DNA of 64,000 nucleotides from Salinimicrobium sp963709775 (GTDB lineage: Bacteria; Bacteroidota; Bacteroidia; Flavobacteriales; Flavobacteriaceae), in NCBI GenBank assembly GCA_963709775.1, contig CAVPXS010000014.1, positions 50,872 to 114,871 of the forward strand, read 5' to 3'. The notes beneath the pieces are model-generated. The model saw nothing but the letters and a program-made list of their open reading frames with translations. It did not search any database and was not told the DNA's origin. How positions within the stretch are numbered: position 1 is the first letter of the stretch; every line of letters starts with the position of its first letter. The translations under genes were made by a program, and so were the position numbers. This document shows positions 26,797 through 34,435 of this stretch, one piece after another.

Positions 26797-28077
26797 ATGA
26801 AACATCTTCTTTGGGCCTGCACTCTGCTGTTCACTTTTGTAGCTGCTGCACAGGACACTTACATTCACAGCGGAAAACTTTTGGACACCAAAACAGGAAA
26901 GGTCCTTACCGACCAGACCATTATCGTCTCGGGAAAAAAGATCAGGGAAATTAAGGATGGATTTGTGCAACCGGCGAGATCTTCAGACAGTTTGATTGAT
27001 CTGCGGGACATGTTCGTGCTTCCCGGGTTGACCGATATGCACGTGCACCTGGAAAGTGAAACCAACCCTTCCAAATACCTGGAGCGGTTCACTAATGACC
27101 CTGCAGATGATGCTTTTAATTCTGTTGCTTTTGCCGAAACCACTCTCCTGGCAGGATTTACTACAGTTAGGGATTTGGGAGGCAGCGGAGTAAATATTTC
27201 ATTACGCGACGCCATTAATAAAGGCAAAGTGAAAGGCCCCAGGATCTTTACCTCGGGTAAATCTCTTGCGACCACGGGAGGTCATGCAGATCCTTCTAAC
27301 GGGATGAACAGGGAATTTGCCGGTGACCCCGGGCCTGCAGAAGGTGTGGTGAACTCTGTTGAAGATGCAGCCAAAGCCGTGAGGCAACGTTATAAAAATG
27401 GAGCCGATCTTATCAAGATCACAGCTACCGGCGGAGTATTAAGTGTGGCTAAAAGCAGTTCAAATCCGCAGTTCACCCTTGAGGAAATAAAAGCTATCGT
27501 AGATATCGCAAAAGATTATGGTTTTCATGTTGCAGCTCATGCACATGGAGATGAAGGTATGCAGCGGGCAATAAAAGGAGGGGTTACCACTATTGAACAC
27601 GGCACCTTGATGAGTGACGCAACAATGGAGCTTATGAAAGAGCACGGTACTTATCTGGTCCCCACAATAACTGCAGGAAAAGAAGTGACCGAAAAAGCCG
27701 AAATAGAAAATTATTATCCAGAGTTGGTAGTGCCAAAAGCTCGTGAAATAGGTCCGCAAATTCAAAACACCTTCGGAAAAGCTTATAAAAAGGGAGTAAA
27801 GATCGCCTTTGGAACAGACGCCGGAGTTTTTGAACATGGCAAAAACGGGAAAGAGTTTGGTTATATGGTGGAGGCAGGTATGCCGGCACTTGAAGCCATT
27901 CAGTCGGCCACCATTGTTCCTGCACAAATTTTGAAGATGGAAAAAGAATTAGGACAACTGGCCCCTGGTTTCTTTGCCGATATTATTGCAGTAAAGGAAG
28001 ATCCCACCAGCAATGTAAAAGCTTTGGAAGACGTGCAGTTTGTAATGAAAGAAGGAAAAGTTTACAAGCATAAATAA
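26797..28077 (+). CDS. Secreted metal-dependent amidohydrolase (imidazolonepropionase-like)
   Basis: 426 residues with an N-terminal Sec signal (MKHLLWACTLLFTFVAAAQD), so periplasmic. Metal ligands: HVHLES (HxH), the Lys of IKITATGG, His in FHVAAHAHGD, His in TTIEHG and Asp in AFGTDAGVFEHG. This arrangement fits the family containing Xaa-Pro dipeptidases and carboxypeptidase-like amidohydrolases common in Bacteroidetes. It is probably co-transcribed with the aminotransferase gene, although the functions look unrelated. Confidence 0.88.
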   Translation: MKHLLWACTLLFTFVAAAQDTYIHSGKLLDTKTGKVLTDQTIIVSGKKIREIKDGFVQPARSSDSLIDLRDMFVLPGLTDMHVHLESETNPSKYLERFTNDPADDAFNSVAFAETTLLAGFTTVRDLGGSGVNISLRDAINKGKVKGPRIFTSGKSLATTGGHADPSNGMNREFAGDPGPAEGVVNSVEDAAKAVRQRYKNGADLIKITATGGVLSVAKSSSNPQFTLEEIKAIVDIAKDYGFHVAAHAHGDEGMQRAIKGGVTTIEHGTLMSDATMELMKEHGTYLVPTITAGKEVTEKAEIENYYPELVVPKAREIGPQIQNTFGKAYKKGVKIAFGTDAGVFEHGKNGKEFGYMVEAGMPALEAIQSATIVPAQILKMEKELGQLAPGFFADIIAVKEDPTSNVKALEDVQFVMKEGKVYKHK

Positions 28078-28099
28078 TAACCTGCTAAACATATAATGC

Positions 28100-28130
28100 T
28101 AAAAAGCCGGAGATATTCTCCGGCTTTTTA
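28100..28130 (+). terminator. Intrinsic terminator after the amidohydrolase gene
   Basis: TAAAAAGCCGGAGA (28100-28113) pairs with TCTCCGGCTTTTTA (28117-28130) over a TAT loop. It is symmetric, so it can also end the leftward fabD transcript. Confidence 0.88.
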
Positions 28131-28172
28131 GTTATTGCCCCGAGTCCTTGTTCAGACTCTTGACACTGATGA

Positions 28173-29054
28173 TTAAAATTCTGCAGAACGCACCTGTGCA
28201 CTCCGGTCGATTTTCTTGACCAATCCCTGAAGCACTTTTCCCGGGCCCACTTCAATAAATTCAGTAGCGCCGTCTTTGATCATGTTTTGAACGCTTTGGG
28301 TCCATTTTACCGGCGCAGTCAATTGAAAGATCAGATTTTTCTTTATTTCAGAAGGATCTGTAACAGCAAAAGTGGATACGTTTTGATATATGGGGCAGGT
28401 CGGGGTTTTAAAATCGGTTTCTTTAATAGCAGCTGCCAGCTCTTCTCTTGCAGGTTCCATTAATGGAGAGTGAAAAGCACCTCCTACTGGAAGGATCATG
28501 GCTCTCTTAGCACCTCTTTCTTTTAATTCTTCACAGGCTTTTTCTACAGCTAAAAGATCCCCGGAAATTACCAGTTGTCCCGGGCAATTATAGTTAGCGG
28601 CCACAACTGTACCTTTAACATCGGCACAAATGGCTTCTACTAAATGATCTTCAAGTCCTAAAACTGCAGCCATGGTAGATTCTTCCAGTTCACAGGCTTT
28701 TTGCATAGCCATAGCCCTTTTAGAGACTAATTTCAATGCATCTTCAAATTGTAAAGTTCCGTTGGCAACAAGGGCCGAGAATTCCCCAAGGGAATGGCCT
28801 GCGACCATATCTGGTTTAAAGGAATCTCCCAATACTTTGGATAAAATTACCGAATGGAGAAAAATTGCCGGTTGAGTTACCTTTGTTTGTTTCAGGTCTT
28901 GATCGGTTCCTTCAAACATGATCTTTGTGATCGAGAAACCTAAAATATCATTGGCCTTTTCAAACAGTTCTTTTGCAAGAGGGGATTTCTCATAGAGATC
29001 CTGTCCCATTCCTTTGAACTGTGCTCCCTGGCCTGGAAATATATATGCTTTCAT
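28173..29054 (-). CDS. fabD: Malonyl-CoA:ACP transacylase
   Basis: 293 residues. It loads malonate onto acyl carrier protein for fatty acid synthesis. Motifs: FPGQGAQFKGMG at the start, nucleophile Ser in GHSLGEFSALVA (near residue 90), Arg in SKRAMAMQKAC, VAANYNCPGQLVISG and His in GGAFHSPLMEPA. Complete and typical length. It stands alone here, not next to other fab genes. Confidence 0.95.
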   Translation of the reverse strand: MKAYIFPGQGAQFKGMGQDLYEKSPLAKELFEKANDILGFSITKIMFEGTDQDLKQTKVTQPAIFLHSVILSKVLGDSFKPDMVAGHSLGEFSALVANGTLQFEDALKLVSKRAMAMQKACELEESTMAAVLGLEDHLVEAICADVKGTVVAANYNCPGQLVISGDLLAVEKACEELKERGAKRAMILPVGGAFHSPLMEPAREELAAAIKETDFKTPTCPIYQNVSTFAVTDPSEIKKNLIFQLTAPVKWTQSVQNMIKDGATEFIEVGPGKVLQGLVKKIDRSAQVRSAEF

Positions 29055-29085
29055 ATCATTGGTGATTAGTCTGCAAAATTAGTAA

Positions 29086-29121
29086 AATAAAAAAATCCCT
29101 ACAGCGGGGCTGTAAGGATTT
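29086..29121 (-). terminator. Intrinsic terminator after the PPOX-like gene
   Basis: AAATCCCTACAGC (29093-29105) pairs with GCTGTAAGGATTT (29109-29121) with one mismatch. Read leftwards it is followed by a T-rich run of seven. Confidence 0.7.
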
Positions 29122-29138
29122 GTCTTATGAAGCTGGTT

Positions 29139-29639
29139 CTAAAGGTTTAATTTTCCTTTTTCGCCAATATCTTTATTGTCACCTGTAAGGGCGCCGACTC
29201 CCATTTTTAAGAGGGTAACATACTTATTGGTCTTCGTGTCCCAGTAATATGCCTCTGCAGGAGTAATTTTTATTGCGGTTAAGTTTGGATCGTCCGGCCC
29301 GTCAAACCAGTTGTCGGTTCTGGGGTTGTATAGATCTTCGAGTACTGCCCTGTCTTTGGTGATCTCTGCCTTTCCATAAAGACTCATAAATTCCATATCG
29401 TCTGGATCACTGTAGAGCAGGTGAACATCGGGATTGGTCTTTAAATTCTGGTTGTGTTCACTATTGCCCATGCTAATAAACCAAATATTTCCTTTTTCGT
29501 CTACTTTTTTTGTACTCATGGGAATGGCATTGATCGGCTTCTTTTCAAGCCCGGTAACCATCATGGCTACTTTTATGTCGTCTACCATTTCTTTTAGCTT
29601 TTCCCACGATTTCTCTTTATTTAAATTCTCTGTGCTCAT
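29139..29639 (-). CDS. Pyridoxamine 5'-phosphate oxidase-like protein (general stress protein 26 type)
   Basis: 166 residues of the split-barrel flavin-binding fold. Recognisable: the N-terminal helix, AMMVTGLEKKPINAIPMSTKKVDEKG, NIWFISMGNSEHNQNLKTNP, VHLLYSDPDDMEFMSLYGKAEI and the end DTKTNKYVTLLKMGVGALTG. Such proteins bind FMN, FAD or F420-like cofactors; the substrate is unknown. Its own terminator follows, so it is a single-gene unit. Confidence 0.85.
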   Translation of the reverse strand: MSTENLNKEKSWEKLKEMVDDIKVAMMVTGLEKKPINAIPMSTKKVDEKGNIWFISMGNSEHNQNLKTNPDVHLLYSDPDDMEFMSLYGKAEITKDRAVLEDLYNPRTDNWFDGPDDPNLTAIKITPAEAYYWDTKTNKYVTLLKMGVGALTGDNKDIGEKGKLNL

Positions 29640-29731
29640 ATCTTTTTTTATGTTTATCCATTTAAATATAAAGGAATTAGGGAGGGATGTCCTCTAAAGA
29701 ACTGCTAAAAGAACCCCGAAGCCTGTTAAGA

Positions 29732-30586
29732 TTATGAAAAGCGGCGGATTATTCCTTTTACCTGCGGAAGATAACTGCTGCCAAAAATATTAAGATGGAC
29801 CAGGAGGTAATAGAGCTGCCACAAAGGAATTCGCTCTTCCCATCCCTGCTGAAGCGGAAAATGTGCGTGATAAACCTCAAATACTTCCGAAGGAAATCCG
29901 CCAAAAAGCTTCATCATTGCCAGGTCCATTTCTCGTGGGCCATAACATACAGCAGGATCAATGAGGCAAGGCAAACCTTCTTCATTTGTAATATAATTGC
30001 CGCTCCAGAGGTCTCCGTGTAGCAGGGCAGGGGCTTCTTCGGGAATTTCTTCTGAAATATTCTGATAAAATCCTGAAAGATCGCCCAGCGAAAATCCTCT
30101 TTCTGAAGCCATTTTCACCTGTGGTTCCAACCGCTGACTTATATAAAAATCGGCTGTAGATTTACGTCTTTCGTTATACTGGGGAAGGCTGCCAATGTAG
30201 TTTGGCCCGGAAAAACCGAATTCTTCTGCCGATGATTTGTGAAGTTTGGAAAGCTGCTCCCCAAATACCTCCCAAAAATGGCTTTTTTGAACCCCTTCTT
30301 TTTTGTGTTCCAGGAGCAGGTAAGCCATGTCCTCTATTTCTCCCAAACCCAAAACAGCCGGCACATCAAAGGCTTCAGCTTTTTTTAGGGCTTCAAGTCC
30401 CTGCTTTTCGGCAGCAAACATATTAGGGAATTTCCCCGCAGAATTTATCTTGATGACCTTTTTTCCTTCCGAAGTATCAAGAAGGTAAACCTCATTAATA
30501 CTGCCTCCCGAAAGGGATGTGACCTTGTTTAATTCAAAGCCTTCCCTGTTGGCCAGTTCCTTTATGACCTGTTGATCACCTGGCAC
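29732..30586 (-). CDS. Fructosamine kinase-family protein
   Basis: About 284 residues from the GTG at 30586. This kinase family phosphorylates ketosamines on glycated molecules, beginning deglycation. Motifs: VTSLSGGSINEVYLLDT (nucleotide loop), KVIKIN, YLLLEH, catalytic loop LLHGDLWSGNYI and DPAVCYGPREMDLAMMKLFGG. The frame is open to an ATG at 30628, which would overlap folA by 53 bases; the GTG start gives an 11-base overlap and the usual family length. Either start is possible. It is in an operon with folA. Confidence 0.85.
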   Translation of the reverse strand: MPGDQQVIKELANREGFELNKVTSLSGGSINEVYLLDTSEGKKVIKINSAGKFPNMFAAEKQGLEALKKAEAFDVPAVLGLGEIEDMAYLLLEHKKEGVQKSHFWEVFGEQLSKLHKSSAEEFGFSGPNYIGSLPQYNERRKSTADFYISQRLEPQVKMASERGFSLGDLSGFYQNISEEIPEEAPALLHGDLWSGNYITNEEGLPCLIDPAVCYGPREMDLAMMKLFGGFPSEVFEVYHAHFPLQQGWEERIPLWQLYYLLVHLNIFGSSYLPQVKGIIRRFS

Positions 30587-31067
30587 GTTCGTAAGTAAGG
30601 TAGGTAAAGGCGTAATTGTGACGTTCATCCTTTGGATGCGTTTCAGAAGCTACAAGCTTCCACTTTTCCTCGTCAATTTCCGGAAAAAAAGTATCGGCTT
30701 CAAAAGTTCCGTGTACACGGGTGAGTTCGATACAATCTGCCTTTTCCATTGATAATTTATAGATCTCACCTCCACCAATTACAAAAGGCTGAGGATCTTC
30801 TTTGGCCTTTTCAAGTGCTTTTTCCAAAGAATTCACCACAATAGTTCCTTCGGGATTGTAATCCTGCTTTCTGGTAATGATAACGTGCTTGCGGTTTGGA
30901 AGCAATTGAGGAAAGGTTTCAAATGTCTTGCGTCCCATGATGATCGTATGGCCCGTGGTTAGTTTTTTGAACCTCTTGAAATCATCGGGTAAATGCCACA
31001 CCAGGTCTTTGTCCTTACCCAATTCATTGTTCTCACCTGCAGCTGCGATCAAAGTAACTTTTCCCAT
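30576..31067 (-). CDS. folA: Dihydrofolate reductase
   Basis: 163 residues. It reduces dihydrofolate for thymidylate and one-carbon metabolism. Motifs: LIAAAGENNELGKDKDLVWHLPDDFKRFK, IMGRKTFETFPQLLPNRKHVIITR, PFVIGGGEIYKL and the C-terminal HNYAFTYLTYERA. The catalytic acid is Asp in LPDDF. It lies three bases downstream of the 2TM gene and overlaps the fructosamine kinase gene. thyA is about 5.8 kb away on the same strand, not adjacent. Confidence 0.95.
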   Translation of the reverse strand: MGKVTLIAAAGENNELGKDKDLVWHLPDDFKRFKKLTTGHTIIMGRKTFETFPQLLPNRKHVIITRKQDYNPEGTIVVNSLEKALEKAKEDPQPFVIGGGEIYKLSMEKADCIELTRVHGTFEADTFFPEIDEEKWKLVASETHPKDERHNYAFTYLTYERAR

Positions 31068-31070
31068 TTA

Positions 31071-31520
31071 TTAAGAATTTATTGGAGCATCTGGATCAAT
31101 AGGTTTGTGGGTAGTGGGAGGAATGTAGGGTTCATCTTTTTTTGGCAATGGATGCTCCCTTTCCACTTCCTTTTGAAGTTCCTCGATCCTTTGTCGCTGT
31201 TTGGCCACAAGTCTTTCTACCTGCTCATTTTCCCAGTCCTTTCCAAAAAATTTATTGGTGACATACACATTAAAAGCATGAATAAGCAGGAGCAAAGCCC
31301 AGAAAATTATAGCCCATACAAACCAGTCCAATCCAAAAGGATTGATGTCACGACCTATTTCAAAGATCACATTTAAAAGGATGAGAACCACCGAGCCCAG
31401 CAGGAAGACAATGAAGTGTTGGTACAACCTTCTCTTTTGTCTCGCCCGCATTTGCGCTCTTTCGATGAGTATTCGCTGCTCAGGATCAATTTTTGAAGAA
31501 CTATTTTTTTCCAGCCCCAT
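31071..31520 (-). CDS. 2TM-domain membrane protein
   Basis: 149 residues. The basic N-terminus MRARQKRRLYQHF and two membrane helices (FIVFLLGSVVLILLNVIF; WFVWAIIFWALLLLIHAF) match the 2TM domain of Bacteroidetes. A charged coiled tail KDWENEQVERLVAKQRQRIE follows, then a Pro-rich end. It heads the operon with folA and the kinase. Function unknown; the domain is often found near or fused to LytTR systems. Confidence 0.82.
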   Translation of the reverse strand: MGLEKNSSSKIDPEQRILIERAQMRARQKRRLYQHFIVFLLGSVVLILLNVIFEIGRDINPFGLDWFVWAIIFWALLLLIHAFNVYVTNKFFGKDWENEQVERLVAKQRQRIEELQKEVEREHPLPKKDEPYIPPTTHKPIDPDAPINS

Positions 31521-31577
31521 TTTTATAGGTAATTTAGATATCTACCCAAATTTATTGATTTTACTGCGGAATATTCC

Positions 31578-32654
31578 ATGTATATGAAGAATTTTAAGAA
31601 ACAGTTTCCCCTTTTAGAGCATTATACCTACCTCGACACTGCTGCTTCGGGTCTTTTGCCCGAGGCTGTATTGGAGTTTCGGCAGGATCACGACCTTGAC
31701 TTTTTAATAGGAGGTAGCATATTCCGGGAGAATCGCGAGGCGCTGTTCCTAAAGGTGAGAAAGGCAGTTGGAGATCTTTTTCATTGCGCTCCCAACCTGG
31801 TGGCGCTAACCCCCAATTTCTCTTATGGATTCAATTTACTTATGGAAGGAATTGATCGCAGCAAAAAGGTTCTTTTACTGCGGAAGGATTATCCTTCAGT
31901 CAACTGGGCTGTGGAGTCCAGAGGTTTTAAAGTTTGCTATGCCGAAATTGACGAAAATCTGGAGCAAAATATTGCTGAAGCAGTAGAAAAGGAAAAACCG
32001 GATATCTTCGCTTTTAGTCTCGTACAATACATCAACGGAATCAAAATAGATCCCGATTTCCTCCTGAAGCTGAAGGAACAATACCCGGAGCTGCTGCTTT
32101 TTGCTGATGGCACCCAATATTGCGGAACCGAAGAATTTAATTTTGAAGCCTCGGCTCTTGATGTACTTGGGGCCAGTGCATATAAGTGGCTAAATGCCGG
32201 CTATGGGAATGCTTTCTTTCTATTTAAAGAACATATGCAGGAGAAAATTGCTCCAAAGGAGCTGGAGCTAAAAGACCTTCAGGGAAAGAACAAGCCTCAC
32301 AAAGGCAGCTTTATCGGGAAGTTTGAGCCTGGTCACCTGGACACCCTCAACTTCGGAAGTTTAAAAGCAGCCATTGATCTTATTAAACAAATAGGAATAG
32401 ACAAGATCGAATCCCGAGTGAAGGAACTCTCTGCTCCCGCCAAAGAAAAATTAGCAGAAAGAGGCCTTTTGGAATCTGCAGTGGTGAACCGGAAGCTGCA
32501 TTCTTCCATTTTCAACATTAAGGGAGATGAAAAATTATTTCAAAAGCTGCGCAGCAACAAGATAATTTGCTCTATGCGGGGTGATGGAATTCGGGTAAGC
32601 TTCAATTATTTTAATACCGAAGCCGACCTGGATAAACTGCTCAGGAATTTATAA
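31578..32654 (+). CDS. Class V aminotransferase (cysteine desulfurase-like fold)
   Basis: 358 residues. PLP enzyme of the NifS/SufS/kynureninase fold: YTYLDTAASGLLPEAVL, ALTPNFSYGFNLLMEG, FAFSLVQYINGIKIDP, DGTQYCGTEEF, PLP-Lys in LGASAYKWLNAGYGNAF and the tail GIRVSFNYFNTEADLDKLL. I see no SufS-type active-site Cys loop, so desulfurase activity is doubtful. ATG at 31578 and 31584 are both possible. It is divergent from the 2TM operon. Confidence 0.83.
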   Translation: MYMKNFKKQFPLLEHYTYLDTAASGLLPEAVLEFRQDHDLDFLIGGSIFRENREALFLKVRKAVGDLFHCAPNLVALTPNFSYGFNLLMEGIDRSKKVLLLRKDYPSVNWAVESRGFKVCYAEIDENLEQNIAEAVEKEKPDIFAFSLVQYINGIKIDPDFLLKLKEQYPELLLFADGTQYCGTEEFNFEASALDVLGASAYKWLNAGYGNAFFLFKEHMQEKIAPKELELKDLQGKNKPHKGSFIGKFEPGHLDTLNFGSLKAAIDLIKQIGIDKIESRVKELSAPAKEKLAERGLLESAVVNRKLHSSIFNIKGDEKLFQKLRSNKIICSMRGDGIRVSFNYFNTEADLDKLLRNL

Positions 32655-32730
32655 TGAAGGATCCAAAATGCCATTTTTGGATAAAATATTTTATTCAGAG
32701 ATCATATATTGTAAAAGGGTATAAACTGGA

Positions 32731-32765
32731 ATGAACTCACAGGTTTTCAAAATCTGTGAGTTCAT
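32731..32765. terminator. Bidirectional hairpin between convergent genes
   Basis: ATGAACTCACAG (32731-32742) pairs with CTGTGAGTTCAT (32754-32765), a perfect 12-bp stem with an 11-base loop. It lies between the convergent aminotransferase and asnA genes. T-runs are weak on both sides. Confidence 0.55.
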
Positions 32766-32802
32766 TTGTGAATGCTCATAAACAAATTATTGAGTAGGTA
32801 TT

Positions 32803-33825
32803 CTAAAGCAAATGTATTCCTGCCTGCGCCATTTCCTGCCTCATTGCTTCCGGCCAGATGCTTACCTGTACTTCTCCAATATGTTCTTTTCTTAGCAGGA
32901 ACATACACAGCCTGGATTGCCCAATCCCGCCACCAATGGTTTGGGGGAGCTTTCCTTCAAGTAACTGCTTGTGATAGAACAGTTCACTTCTTGATTCTGC
33001 CTGTCGCATTTTTAGTTGCTGTTCCAGTATGGCAGCATCCACTCTTATTCCCATGGAGGAGAGTTCAAAGGCCTTTTCAAGCACAGGGTTCCACACCAGG
33101 ATATCGCCGTTTAAACCTTTCGTGGTGGCAGAGGTTGGGGAGCTCCAGTCATCATAATCTGGGGCACGACCATCATGAGATTCTCCCCCTTGCAATTCCC
33201 CACCTATTCCTATAAGAAAGACAGCGCCAAACTCTTTAGCGGCCATGTTTTCTCTTTCCTTTGGTGTAAGCCCGGGGTATTTTTCCTGTAGATCTTCGGT
33301 ATGTAAAAAAGTAATTTCTGCAGGAAGAATGGGAGTGAGTAGGGGATATTGGGTAGTGACTGCTGCCTCGGTGGCTAAAATGGCTTCATAGATCCTGGTC
33401 ACCTGTTGTTTTAAAAATCCCAGGTGACGATCTTCGGGAGACATAACTTTCTCCCAGTCCCACTGGTCTACAGAGATAGAATGCATAGGTCCCAGCTCAT
33501 CATCGGGGCGCAGCGCCTTCATGTCGGTCACTATTCCCAAACCGGGTTCCAGCTCATATTCCTTTAAACGCAGCCTTTTCCATTTTGCCAAAGATTGCAC
33601 CACCTCGGCCCGCTGTTCCTGCATTTCTTTTACAGGGAAGCCTACAGGACGTTCAATCCCGTTGAGGTCATCGTTGATGCCGGTGCCCTGAAGAACGACG
33701 GTGGGGGCAGAGACCCGCACTAAAGAAAGCTTCTCTTTTAAATGTTTTTCAAATTCGGCTTTTACGAAGTGTACAGCTTCTTCGGTTTCAAGTTTTTGCG
33801 ATAGTTGTTGTAGTGTAGTTTTCAT
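32803..33825 (-). CDS. asnA: Aspartate-ammonia ligase (asparagine synthetase A)
   Basis: 340 residues. It makes asparagine from aspartate, ammonia and ATP. The chain matches the class-II-synthetase-like AsnA: LVRVSAPTVVLQGTGINDDLNGIERPV, ELGPMHSISVDQWDWEKVM, EITFLHTEDLQEKYPGL, AVFLIGIGGEL, SHDGRAPDYDDW and GGGIGQSRLCMFLL. The frame is open a further 44 codons to 33957, but that part is an Asn-codon leader plus a terminator hairpin, so ATG at 33825 (MKTTLQQLSQK) is the real start. Expression is probably controlled by two attenuators upstream. Confidence 0.95.
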   Translation of the reverse strand: MKTTLQQLSQKLETEEAVHFVKAEFEKHLKEKLSLVRVSAPTVVLQGTGINDDLNGIERPVGFPVKEMQEQRAEVVQSLAKWKRLRLKEYELEPGLGIVTDMKALRPDDELGPMHSISVDQWDWEKVMSPEDRHLGFLKQQVTRIYEAILATEAAVTTQYPLLTPILPAEITFLHTEDLQEKYPGLTPKERENMAAKEFGAVFLIGIGGELQGGESHDGRAPDYDDWSSPTSATTKGLNGDILVWNPVLEKAFELSSMGIRVDAAILEQQLKMRQAESRSELFYHKQLLEGKLPQTIGGGIGQSRLCMFLLRKEHIGEVQVSIWPEAMRQEMAQAGIHLL

Positions 33826-33852
33826 AATTCTTGTTTTAGATTTTTTAGTAAT

Positions 33853-33885
33853 AAAAAAAGCCTGCCCCGGGAAGGAGGCAGGCTT
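33853..33885 (-). terminator. Attenuator terminator 2 of the asnA leader
   Basis: AAGCCTGCC (33858-33866 on the plus strand) pairs with GGCAGGCTT (33877-33885). Read leftwards, as asnA is transcribed, it is followed by a T-run of seven (A-run 33853-33859). It stands 28 bases before the asnA start and after Asn leader frame 2. Confidence 0.82.
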
Positions 33886-33957
33886 ATAAGCACAGAGATC
33901 CTCTCCCCCGGGTGGCGGACTATTATTATTGATATTATTTGTTTGAAGTCGTTTCAT
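33886..33957 (-). promoter_or_regulatory. Asn-rich leader frame 2 of asnA
   Basis: ATG at 33957 begins MKRLQTNNINNNSPPP: five Asn codons in residues 7-12, then a Pro stretch and a GGGGGAGAGG segment that could pair alternatively with the terminator stem. There is no stop before the hairpin; the frame continues in phase into asnA. The layout (codons for the pathway product, then hairpin and T-run, then the biosynthetic gene) is that of transcription attenuation. Confidence 0.72.
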
Positions 33958-33965
33958 AATTGAGC

Positions 33966-33999
33966 AAAAAAAAGCCTTTCCTGGTGGCGGAAAGGCTTT
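33966..33999 (-). terminator. Attenuator terminator 1 of the asnA leader
   Basis: AAAGCCTTTCC (33971-33981 on the plus strand) pairs perfectly with GGAAAGGCTTT (33989-33999) over a 7-base loop. Read leftwards it is followed by eight T's (A-run 33966-33973). It lies between leader frame 1 and leader frame 2, upstream of asnA. Confidence 0.88.
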
Positions 34000-34020
34000 A
34001 AATATTGTTTAGGATTCTGT

Positions 34021-34098
34021 TTACACAATAATAGCTCTCCGCAATCTTAGTTGATTAAGATTGTTATTGAAGTTATTATTATTGTTATTGAAAATCAC
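34021..34098 (-). CDS. Asn-rich leader peptide 1 of asnA
   Basis: A 25-codon frame from GTG at 34098 to TAA at 34021. Codons 4-9, 11-13 and 15 are Asn (AAT/AAC), ten in total; the peptide reads MIFNNNNNNFNNNLNQLRL and continues briefly. The stop is 22 bases before the first terminator hairpin. Low charged tRNA-Asn should stall the ribosome here and, by the usual attenuation logic, prevent the terminator from forming. The GTG start is the only standard one in the frame. The codon pattern is directly visible; the mechanism is inferred. Confidence 0.78.
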   Translation of the reverse strand: MIFNNNNNNFNNNLNQLRLRRAIIV

Positions 34099-34148
34099 CT
34101 GTTTGTGTCTTTTGATATTTGTAAACTTACTTCTTTTTTATGAACTAC

Positions 34149-34156
34149 CAAATTTA
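34149..34156 (-). promoter_or_regulatory. Possible -7 element of the asnA transcript
   Basis: On the minus strand TAAATTTG matches the flavobacterial -7 consensus TAnnTTTG, 51 bases before leader peptide 1. It overlaps the stop codon of the DUF427 gene. I find no good TTG at the -33 distance, so confidence is limited. Confidence 0.35.
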
Positions 34157-34435
34157 TTTTTCGATCTTAACTCCTTTCCAGAAGGCTACATGATCTTTAA
34201 TTTTTGCAGCTTCAGATTTTGGATGAGGATAAAACCAGGCTGCATCGGGGTTTTTCTCTTCTCCCACCTTTAGGTGAAAATAAGAAGCCCGGCCTTTCCA
34301 GGGGCAGGTAGTGTGCGTGTCGCTCAGCTGAAAGAATTCAGCTTTAATAGCTTCGGGAGGGAAATACTGGTTGTTTTCCACTTCCACAGTATTGTCACTC
34401 TCTGCTACAATGGTGTTGTTCCAAATTGCTTTCAT
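34154..34435 (-). CDS. DUF427-family protein
   Basis: 93 residues, one DUF427 domain: MKAIWNNTIVAESDNTVEVE, NQYFPPEAIKAEFF, TTCPWKGRASYFHLKVG and DAAWFYPHPKSEAAKIKDHVAFWKG. CPWKG is the family hallmark. Biochemical role unknown. Its ATG overlaps the stop of the upstream methyltransferase gene (ATGA), so the two are translated together. Confidence 0.9.
   Translation of the reverse strand: MKAIWNNTIVAESDNTVEVENNQYFPPEAIKAEFFQLSDTHTTCPWKGRASYFHLKVGEEKNPDAAWFYPHPKSEAAKIKDHVAFWKGVKIEK

Noticed and set aside
33826..33957. 44-residue N-terminal extension of AsnA
   Set aside because: It contains an Asn-codon run and a terminator hairpin with T-run, and AsnA family similarity begins at the ATG at 33825.
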